Shown here piece by piece: positions 1 through 7,573 of a stretch of 64,000 nucleotides of DNA (the stretch's first letter is position 1; the number at the start of each line of letters is the position of its first letter). Source of the stretch: Tundrisphaera lichenicola (lineage in GTDB: Bacteria > Planctomycetota > Planctomycetia > Isosphaerales > Isosphaeraceae); NCBI RefSeq assembly GCF_051175385.1, contig NZ_CP195106.1, positions 5,518,001-5,582,000 on the forward strand, given 5' to 3'. Made by a program: the position numbers and the translations under genes. The notes under the pieces are model-generated. The model ran no database searches and was not told the origin of the DNA. It saw only the letters and a program-made list of their open reading frames with translations.

Positions 1-1
1 C

Positions 2-3000
2 TTCATGGTCAAGAACATCGAGTTCGGCGCCGGATCGTCGTCGCCGTTCTCGTTCGTCAACGCCAACGGGAAGCTCTTCTTCGCCGCCATCCAGGAAGGC
101 AGCGGGTGCGAGTTGTGGACGACCGACGGCACCGAGGCCGGGACCACGATCGTCAAGGATATCCGGCCGGGCAGCCTGAGCTCGAACCCCTTCTTCTCGA
201 CCAACGTCAACGGAATCGTCTACTTCAATGCCCAGGATGGGACCAACGGCATCGAGTTGTGGAAGAGCGACGGGACCGAGGCCGGTACCGTCATGGTCAA
301 GGACATCAACCCCGGCGGAGGCACCTCCAGCAGCCCCAGATACCTGACCAACATCTCCGGGACTCTGTTCTTCGTCGCCGATGATGGGACCAATGGTTAC
401 GAGCTCTGGAAGAGCGACGGCACCACCGATGGGACGGTCCTGGTCAAGGACATCTACCCGGGCGGTGACAATTCCTCCATTTATGGTCCGACCAACGTCA
501 ACGGCATCCTGTATTTCCAGGCGGACGACGGAGTCTACGGCCACGAGTTGTGGAGGAGCGACGGCACCGAGGCCGGGACCTTCATGGTCAAGGACATCAA
601 CCCGGCCGGTAGCTCGTACGCGTACTACATGGCCAACGTCAACGGCACCCTCTATTTTCGAGCCAATGACGGCTCCTCCGGGTATGAGCTGTGGAAGAGC
701 GACGGGACCGAGGCCGGCACTGTACTGGTCAAGGACATCAACCCTGGGGCGCCAGGTTCCAACCTCATCAGCCTGGCCAATGTCGATGGTACGCTCTACT
801 TCAACGCCGATGACAGTATCCACGGTTTCGAGTTGTGGAAGAGCGACGGAACCGAAGCGGGGACGGTCCTCGTCAACGACATCATTCCGGGGGCGACCGG
901 TTCTGGGCCTAACTATCTGGTCAATGTCGAGGGGAATCTCCTCTTCGCAGCCGCCGGGCCCAATGATTTCGCCGAACTCTGGACCCTTGCACCTTCGATT
1001 GGGCCCACCTTGGCGATTGGCGATCCAACGGCGACGATAACGGGCACGGCCTCGGTTAGTTTCGTCGTGACCTATACCGATGCCACCTCGATCTCTCTAT
1101 CGGCATCCGACGTGACGATCAACTCGACCGGGACGGCGGCCGCCTCCTCGATCAGCGTGACCGGCTCGGGCAGCACTCGGACCGTCACCCTCTCGGGAAT
1201 CACCGGCGATGGGACGTTGGGCATCAGCCTGGACGCCGGGACCGCCACCGATGGCGCGAATACGACCGGGGCGAGCTCACCCTCGAGTACCTTCGTCGTA
1301 GACAATTCCGCCCCCGGTGTGTCGATCTCGCTCCCCTCCTATCCCAATGCCGGCTCGGGTCCGATCAGCTTCGACATCACTTTCATCGACGAAAACTCGC
1401 TGACCATCACGCTGTCGGCATCCGACGTGACGATCAACTCGACCGGGACGGCGGCCGCCTCCTCGATCACAGTGACCGGCTCGGGCAGCACGCGGACCGT
1501 CACCCTCTCGGGGATCACCGGCAATGGTACCCTGAGCATCAGCCTGGCGGCCGGCATCGCGAGCGATTCCATCAACGGCTCACTGGCGACCAACCCCAGC
1601 GAGACGTTCGTGGTCGATAACACGGCGCCCTCGGTGACGATCTCGACTCCTTCGGTGGCGGTCACGGGTGCGGGACCAGTGAGTTTCATCGTCACTTACT
1701 CCGATCTCTACGAGTTCACCACCACGCTGACGGCATCCGACGTGACGGTCAACGCGACCGGGACGGCGGCCGCCTCCTCGATCAGCGTGACCGGTTCGGG
1801 CAGCACTCGGACCGTCACCCTCTCGGGAATCTCAGGGAATGGCACCCTGAGCATCAGCCTGGCGGCCGGCACGGCGACCGATTACATCAACCAGGCCGCA
1901 GCCTTCGGTCCGTCATCCCCCGTCCAGGTCGACAACGTGGCCCCCTCGGTATCGATTGAAGGCCCGACCGTGCCGATCACCGGCAACTCGGCGGTTTTCG
2001 TCGTCACGTATACCGACGCCAGCCCTCTGGAGATCAGTCTGGCCTCCGGGGACGTCTCGGTGCAGACCTCGGGCAGTGTCGGCTACGTCTCGATCGAGGT
2101 GGCGGGCGATGGCAACACGCGTACGATCACGATCTCCGGGATCAGCGGCGTGGGGACGATTGGGCTGTCCCTGGCCAGCGGCACCGCGATCGACTTCGGC
2201 GGCAATCTGGCACCCCCGACGGTTTCGATCGTCCCCTCGGACGTCGCCGGTGTAGTGAGCCTCGGCGTCACTTACGAAGCCATTTCCGGATACCAGTTCC
2301 GGATCACAGTCACCGGGCTCGACGTGCTTGGGCATGTGGTCAGTAATTACAACGGGCCGGTCCACTTCGCCAGCAGTCTCATCAACGACCTGCTGCCCGC
2401 CAACGCCGCGCTGGTCGATGGCGTAGGAAGCTTCCTGATCACCTTCGCCAATCCCGGCTCTCGGACTCTCTCCGTCGCCGATGCCTCGGACGCGGGGATC
2501 TTCGGCTCGACGGTCTTGACCACGACTCAAGCCGAGTCGCAGGCCGGCCAGGTTATCTCTTCGGCCCCTCAGACCTTCTACGGCCAGAATGTGATCTTGA
2601 CGGCCACCTTCTCGGCCACCGCCGTCGGCAATGCGTCCATGACCGGAACCGTCAGTTTCTACGACGGGCAGATCTTCCTGGGAACGGTGCCGCTGGTCTC
2701 CCTGGTGCAGGGGAATCTCCTGGCACAGGGCCTCCGATCCGGCGCACTGGCCAATCCTGGCGTCGTCTCGGGGCAGGCCAGCCTTCCGACCTCGGCCCTC
2801 ATGGTCGGCAATCATGTCATTCGAGCGGTCTATTCCGGAGACGCTAATTACTCGACAGCTACCTCGGAAACCCCCGTCTCGGTCCAGGTCGTGCCGACCG
2901 TGACCTCGACGACCCTGATCGCGACCACAACTCCCCAGGGCACGATCCTGGCGGCCAAGGTGGTCGTGACTTCGCCGGGCGATCCCGGCGTCGACGGCAC

Positions 3001-4141
3001 CGTCTCGTTCTTCGACGGAGAGACGCTGCTGGGCATCGTGACGGTGGTGGACGGGATGGCGAGCCTGAACGTCGGCACGCTCTCGGCGGGTCAACACGAC
3101 TTCTCCGCCGTATTCTCGAGCGGGGGTATATCCTCGGCCGGGGCCTCTTCCTCGATTCAGACTCTTACCGGAGTCGTCGGGCGGGTTTATCTGGATCTCG
3201 ACTCGAGCGGGCGACCCGGCTCCGCCGAGCCCGGCTTGCCCGGTCGAGTGGTCTTTGCCGATATCAACGGAAATGGAGTCCTCGACTCGGGCGAACCGAC
3301 CGCCACGACCGATTCCCAGGGCTTCTTCGCACTACCACAGGTAGCCCAGGGCTCGGCGGGGATCTTCGAGGCTGCGAATCGGGACGCAAGCCTCCGCTAT
3401 GTCGTGGATCAGTTCAACACCGATGGGGATGGGAACCTCAACATCGGCGTAACGCCGATCTCGCCGATCGCACCAATCCCGGTGGTACCCGACCCCGCCC
3501 AGAGTAGCCCACCGGCGAACGCCGATGAGGCCTTCGTCAAATCGCTCTACCGCGCCGTGCTGGGGCGAAATGGCGGCGAACCTGAAGTAGCGGCGTGGCT
3601 GGGACTGATCCGCAAGGGGATGACCCGTCAACAGGTGGCCCATGGTTTCGTCAACTCTCCGGAGCACCGCATCCATCAGGTGGTGACCTACTATCAGCAG
3701 TTCCTCCACCGGGCCCCCGACCCGTCTTCGATCTACTGGGTCAAGCAGCTCCTCTCCGGAGTTCCCGAGGAGAAGGTGGTCCAGGGCTTCCTCGCCTCGA
3801 AGGAATACCAGTCCGCTCACCAGGACCCATCTCTTTACGTGAGAGACCTCTATCTGGATGTCCTGGGGCGTCAAGCCGAGGCCTCGGGCCAGGCGGCCTG
3901 GGAGTCCAGATTGGCCTCGGGGATGAGCCGGCGGGCCGTCGAGGCCTACTTCGTCCACTCGCCCGAGGCGGTAGACCGGATCGTGACGAGCTTCTACTCT
4001 TCGTTCCTACGAAGACAGCCGGACCCATCATCGGCCCGATGGGCGGCCCAACTCTCGGTCCCGAACGGATCGGCCACCACCGTGGCGGTGGGCTTCCTCT
4101 CCAGCGAGGAGTTCCGCGAACGAGCCCGCCAGGGCCGCTGA
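2..4141 (+). CDS. Giant secreted repeat protein with Ig-like and DUF4214 domains (5' truncated)
   Basis: The reading frame is open to the left edge, so the start lies outside the window; the first ATG at 5 is internal, because the residues around it match the repeat that follows. Counting from that ATG, residues 1-325 hold six copies plus one degenerate copy of an about 46-residue unit built around ELWxSDGTEAGT. Residues about 335-745 are Ig-like units ending in TVTLSGI. Two bacterial Ig-like units with a GTVSFxDG core follow (about 855-1050), then an SdrD/B-like prealbumin fold with Asn/Asp-rich loops (about 1055-1150). The C-terminus (about 1175-1378) carries two DUF4214-type segments (LYRAVLGR, LYLDVLGR). 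Such mosaics are extracellular or surface proteins in planctomycetes; adhesion or matrix binding is inference. The C-terminus is complete and a hairpin follows the stop. Confidence 0.85.
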   Translation, partial: FMVKNIEFGAGSSSPFSFVNANGKLFFAAIQEGSGCELWTTDGTEAGTTIVKDIRPGSLSSNPFFSTNVNGIVYFNAQDGTNGIELWKSDGTEAGTVMVKDINPGGGTSSSPRYLTNISGTLFFVADDGTNGYELWKSDGTTDGTVLVKDIYPGGDNSSIYGPTNVNGILYFQADDGVYGHELWRSDGTEAGTFMVKDINPAGSSYAYYMANVNGTLYFRANDGSSGYELWKSDGTEAGTVLVKDINPGAPGSNLISLANVDGTLYFNADDSIHGFELWKSDGTEAGTVLVNDIIPGATGSGPNYLVNVEGNLLFAAAGPNDFAELWTLAPSIGPTLAIGDPTATITGTASVSFVVTYTDATSISLSASDVTINSTGTAAASSISVTGSGSTRTVTLSGITGDGTLGISLDAGTATDGANTTGASSPSSTFVVDNSAPGVSISLPSYPNAGSGPISFDITFIDENSLTITLSASDVTINSTGTAAASSITVTGSGSTRTVTLSGITGNGTLSISLAAGIASDSINGSLATNPSETFVVDNTAPSVTISTPSVAVTGAGPVSFIVTYSDLYEFTTTLTASDVTVNATGTAAASSISVTGSGSTRTVTLSGISGNGTLSISLAAGTATDYINQAAAFGPSSPVQVDNVAPSVSIEGPTVPITGNSAVFVVTYTDASPLEISLASGDVSVQTSGSVGYVSIEVAGDGNTRTITISGISGVGTIGLSLASGTAIDFGGNLAPPTVSIVPSDVAGVVSLGVTYEAISGYQFRITVTGLDVLGHVVSNYNGPVHFASSLINDLLPANAALVDGVGSFLITFANPGSRTLSVADASDAGIFGSTVLTTTQAESQAGQVISSAPQTFYGQNVILTATFSATAVGNASMTGTVSFYDGQIFLGTVPLVSLVQGNLLAQGLRSGALANPGVVSGQASLPTSALMVGNHVIRAVYSGDANYSTATSETPVSVQVVPTVTSTTLIATTTPQGTILAAKVVVTSPGDPGVDGTVSFFDGETLLGIVTVVDGMASLNVGTLSAGQHDFSAVFSSGGISSAGASSSIQTLTGVVGRVYLDLDSSGRPGSAEPGLPGRVVFADINGNGVLDSGEPTATTDSQGFFALPQVAQGSAGIFEAANRDASLRYVVDQFNTDGDGNLNIGVTPISPIAPIPVVPDPAQSSPPANADEAFVKSLYRAVLGRNGGEPEVAAWLGLIRKGMTRQQVAHGFVNSPEHRIHQVVTYYQQFLHRAPDPSSIYWVKQLLSGVPEEKVVQGFLASKEYQSAHQDPSLYVRDLYLDVLGRQAEASGQAAWESRLASGMSRRAVEAYFVHSPEAVDRIVTSFYSSFLRRQPDPSSARWAAQLSVPNGSATTVAVGFLSSEEFRERARQGR
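1101..1837 (+). repeat. Three near-identical 107-bp DNA repeats inside the Ig-like region
   Basis: The copies lie at 1101-1207, 1416-1522 and 1731-1837, all in frame, spaced exactly 315 bp. They encode the same stretch from ASDVTxN to TVTLSGI. Identity at the DNA level is almost complete, including synonymous positions, while the sequence between copies has diverged. This indicates recent duplication or gene conversion of one segment of the Ig-like unit. Confidence 0.85.
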
Positions 4142-4180
4142 GGCAAAACGGCTCGAGAACCTCTCCGACCGCTCCAATTG

Positions 4181-4225
4181 CCACCCCGGCGGGCCTGATG
4201 GCTCGCCGGGGTGGCCGATTTCGTT
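4181..4225 (+). terminator. Hairpin terminator between convergent genes
   Basis: A 14-bp inverted repeat (4181-4194 with 4201-4214, one G-U pair, loop CTGATG) begins 40 bp after the stop of the repeat protein and is followed by a moderately T-rich stretch. It lies between two convergent genes and could act in both directions. Confidence 0.7.
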
Positions 4226-4287
4226 TCTAGCGTCGAACTTCGATGAATGTATTAAAACACGGATCTCCCCTCGTCCCCTTCCAGACC

Positions 4288-7200
4288 TCATTCGTCGCTG
4301 AGAACCTGGAAATAGACCTCGCTCGCCGAGCCCTCGCCGACCCCGGAGTCGGCCTCGAAAGTCGCCCGGAGGCGATACCGCCCGGGCTTCGAGAGGTTGA
4401 ACCAGTCGTTCAGGTCCAGCCGCATCGCCTCGAAGGACTCGAGGGGCTCCAGCGAACGTGATCCATCGCCCGGGTCGAAGTGGACATCACGAATCGGCTC
4501 GACGGGGTCGTTGGCCTGGGACTGGTTGAAGTCCGACCTCGATCCCCGGCCCGTCGACCGCCAGAGCGAGAGGTTGGCCCCTTTCCGCAAGGCGGGCTTG
4601 CCGTCGGGGGCGGCTCGGGCGAACTCCGTCGGGCTCGACCGGGTGACCCCGAGCCGGTTCTGGAGGTGCAAGGCCACCCGAATGGACTGGCCCGGCTCGA
4701 ACCCGGCCGCGCGGGGCTCGACCAGTTCGAGCCGGGCTTGTAGCCCCCCCTTAAGGACCCACCAGGGTCCAAACAGGTTGGTGAACTCGACCTCGGAGGC
4801 GGGGGCGCGGGCGATGATGTGGTGGCCCACGAAGCCATAGTACCTCTCCCAAACGTCCCCTTGGCGGACCTCCTCGGCCTGCCAGACGTAGCCGTCGGAA
4901 TCGTATTCGCGGCGGGTGACGCCGTCCTGAGAGGTCAGGTCGATCGGAGTATCCTTCAGGATGACCCACCGAGCTTTCTGAGGAAGTCCGGACAAATTAA
5001 TCAACCGCGTCTCTCCTTGCCCTTCGAGCGAGAAGATTGCCCGGGCCGATGCCACGTCCTCGGGGGTCGCCGGCCTCCCGAGGTTCGGAAACATGAGGTG
5101 CGTCTTGGGGGTGGGAAAGTCATGAACGCCGGGTGGGGACTCGGTCGTGAAGTTGGCTCCATACCGGGTCAGGTAGCCCACGCACGCGGCCACGGCCTCG
5201 TCTCGGCGGGCTTCGGGCCAGAAGAGTTCGCACGGGGGGGAGCCTTCGAGGCCCGAGACCTGCGAGGCGAGGTCGTCGCAGGCCCGGAATGGGTACTCTC
5301 GGCCGATCGCGACCCCTTCCAGGTCGAGGTTGTTCGATCCGTAGCTCATCGTCGGCACGCCCTTGATCTTACGCTGGATGGTGCCATTCGCGCTCCGCTC
5401 CAGGGTTCCTAGCGGGGTCCTGTCCGCCAGTGCGGCGATCACCCCCCGGCGGAATCCGGAGACGACGATGAGTGGCGATGCGAAGAGGTTCTGGAAGTGC
5501 GGCGACAGTTCCCCCCGGGCCTCGGGGAGGAGCGGAACCCAGGGCGACTTCGGATCGTTGAACAGCCAGACCGCGGCCGAGGCCAGGCTCGGGTGATCGG
5601 GCCGGTCCAGGAGCGGCTTCAATGCTTCGAAGGTCCCGTATTCGAGCATCTTCGGCGTGGTCGTGCGGAGCCAGGAGGCGTACTCGTCGAGGGCCTCAAG
5701 GTCGCCCTGTTTGACCCGGATCTGGGTGAACCTGGCCAGTGACGACGCGAGGTTCTGGTCGGGGTTCTGCTGGTTCTGCTCGCCTCGCCAGCGGTCGGAC
5801 CGAGTCCGGCATTCCCGGCTCAGGGCTTTCAGGAGGGGTAGCGACGCCTTTTCATCCCAGGCCGCCAGGAAAGAACCCATCTGGCAGGCTCCGTTGAAAC
5901 CCGGGTCGTGGGACGTCTGGGGGTTCCCCGTGCGCCTGATCTGATCGGACCGCCGGAGCATCAAGGCGGTGACGCTCGGGTCCCGCCCGTCCCGCAACGG
6001 CTCCCCTCGCATCGGCCTGGTGCCGGGCTTGGGGTACGGGACCCCCGCTTCGACCTCCATGCTGACGATCCCGCCGGCCGCTTCCAGCCAGCGGGCCGAA
6101 ACGGCCGAGTCGTCGAGCAGAGTCCGATACCACCGCTCGGCCAGCGGAATCGAGCGCGTCTTCTCCCAGAACTGGCGGATCGAGCTCGCGAGGGACTTTC
6201 GCGCGGCTGGGTCGGCCTTTTGCCAGCCGAAGGAACGCCGGTCATCGAATTCCTGAGTCTTGAGGATTCCAATCAGGGCCGCGAACGCGGCCTCGTGGAC
6301 CGGGTGGACAAAGCGGTCGATCATCATTCCCCTGCCGTTGCTGACCGACCGCGTGAGCCGATCGTCGGACTCCAGGACCGTCAGGAGGGGCTCGACAGCC
6401 GGGTCCCCCTCGGCGATCAGGTCCTTCACCAGCGGCGAGCTGCCCGGATGGGCCGAGCCCGGCGACATCATCTGCTGTTCGTCGATCTGGTCGAGATCGC
6501 GGATCAGGGCCGCGACCCGGGCGGTGGGGTCGCCGCCCTTCCCGGGGATCGGCCCCCGGGCCGGCATCCTCGCCCTCCGCTCTTGGTCTCCGAGCAAGTC
6601 GTCCAGCTGTCCGAGGAAGGGGAATCGGCCGGCGGGATCGAGGCCGAAGCGGCCCTGCGGATCCGGCCGGGGGAAGCCCAGCGCGTCGAACCTGGCCGTG
6701 GCCAGGACTCGAAACTTCGCCAACCTTCGAGCGGTATCGAGGGCGATCACGTCGACGCCCCTCGCATGGGCCTCGACCATCCGTCCGAAGGCCGATCCCG
6801 CCCAGTCGGTTGCCAGGGTCAGGTAGCTGATCCCGTAGTTCGTCAGGTCGCGGGCCCGGGGCCCGGGCGTCCAGGGCGTCCCGGCGGCGAAGAGGGACTC
6901 GGCCAGGTCGGCACGCCCGAGCCGGAGCAGCAGGCAGAGCTTGATCGGCGATGTGTTCTGGACGCCCGCGATCCCGGTGTAATCCTGGCCCTTGCCGCGG
7001 AAGCCCCAGTAAGCCCCCCGGGCAAACCGATCCGTCTTTGCGGCTTCCTTCGCCTGCCTGAGGGAGTCGGCCAGGTCCCGGATGTCCCTGTCGAGGTCCG
7101 CCGGCTCGCCGATGGTGAGGGCGGGATAGAGCAAGCCGTCCCAGCAGACGACGAATCGACCGGGAACGTCTGAACGCTCAGGGAGGACGAAACCGCGTGC

Positions 7201-7509
7201 CCTCGTGATGGTGAAGTTACCGATTTCGACATCGCGGTATTCGCACCCCCTGGGGTCGGGCATCCCTTGATCGAAAAGGTCGGCCGTCGCGGTGAGGAGG
7301 AACTTCGGCAGGGTCGTCTCGGGTGCGGTCCAGGGACGGCCCTGCTCCGGCGGCTCGGGGATCGCTTTCCCCTCGAACTTCGGTGCAGGCCGAAACTGCT
7401 GGGCCAGGACCGACGCGACCGCGATCGAAACAAGCGTCGCGACCCATAAAGGGCGAGCGGACCAACCGCGGGCCGGGTGTCCGGCGATCGGCGACGAACC
7501 AATGCTCAT
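4288..7509 (-). CDS. Secreted or membrane-anchored protein of unknown function, 1073 aa
   Basis: I do not recognise a family. The frame is open upstream to 7893, but the start at 7509 is preferred because GGAGGAG lies 5-6 bases upstream and the protein then begins with a positively charged N-terminus and a hydrophobic segment (about residues 20-35, ending VLAQQ), a signal peptide or anchor. The rest is soluble-looking, with alpha-helical stretches in the middle and a probable beta-rich C-terminal third. It is the distal gene of a two-gene unit, 64 bp downstream of the carboxypeptidase-regulatory-like gene, so the two probably work together outside the cytoplasm (inference). Confidence 0.7.
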   Translation of the reverse strand: MSIGSSPIAGHPARGWSARPLWVATLVSIAVASVLAQQFRPAPKFEGKAIPEPPEQGRPWTAPETTLPKFLLTATADLFDQGMPDPRGCEYRDVEIGNFTITRARGFVLPERSDVPGRFVVCWDGLLYPALTIGEPADLDRDIRDLADSLRQAKEAAKTDRFARGAYWGFRGKGQDYTGIAGVQNTSPIKLCLLLRLGRADLAESLFAAGTPWTPGPRARDLTNYGISYLTLATDWAGSAFGRMVEAHARGVDVIALDTARRLAKFRVLATARFDALGFPRPDPQGRFGLDPAGRFPFLGQLDDLLGDQERRARMPARGPIPGKGGDPTARVAALIRDLDQIDEQQMMSPGSAHPGSSPLVKDLIAEGDPAVEPLLTVLESDDRLTRSVSNGRGMMIDRFVHPVHEAAFAALIGILKTQEFDDRRSFGWQKADPAARKSLASSIRQFWEKTRSIPLAERWYRTLLDDSAVSARWLEAAGGIVSMEVEAGVPYPKPGTRPMRGEPLRDGRDPSVTALMLRRSDQIRRTGNPQTSHDPGFNGACQMGSFLAAWDEKASLPLLKALSRECRTRSDRWRGEQNQQNPDQNLASSLARFTQIRVKQGDLEALDEYASWLRTTTPKMLEYGTFEALKPLLDRPDHPSLASAAVWLFNDPKSPWVPLLPEARGELSPHFQNLFASPLIVVSGFRRGVIAALADRTPLGTLERSANGTIQRKIKGVPTMSYGSNNLDLEGVAIGREYPFRACDDLASQVSGLEGSPPCELFWPEARRDEAVAACVGYLTRYGANFTTESPPGVHDFPTPKTHLMFPNLGRPATPEDVASARAIFSLEGQGETRLINLSGLPQKARWVILKDTPIDLTSQDGVTRREYDSDGYVWQAEEVRQGDVWERYYGFVGHHIIARAPASEVEFTNLFGPWWVLKGGLQARLELVEPRAAGFEPGQSIRVALHLQNRLGVTRSSPTEFARAAPDGKPALRKGANLSLWRSTGRGSRSDFNQSQANDPVEPIRDVHFDPGDGSRSLEPLESFEAMRLDLNDWFNLSKPGRYRLRATFEADSGVGEGSASEVYFQVLSDE

Positions 7510-7573
7510 CGATGCTCCTCCGTGTCGGGTTCGACCAACTTCCGCGGAATCGTGACCGGATGCCCGCCTAATG

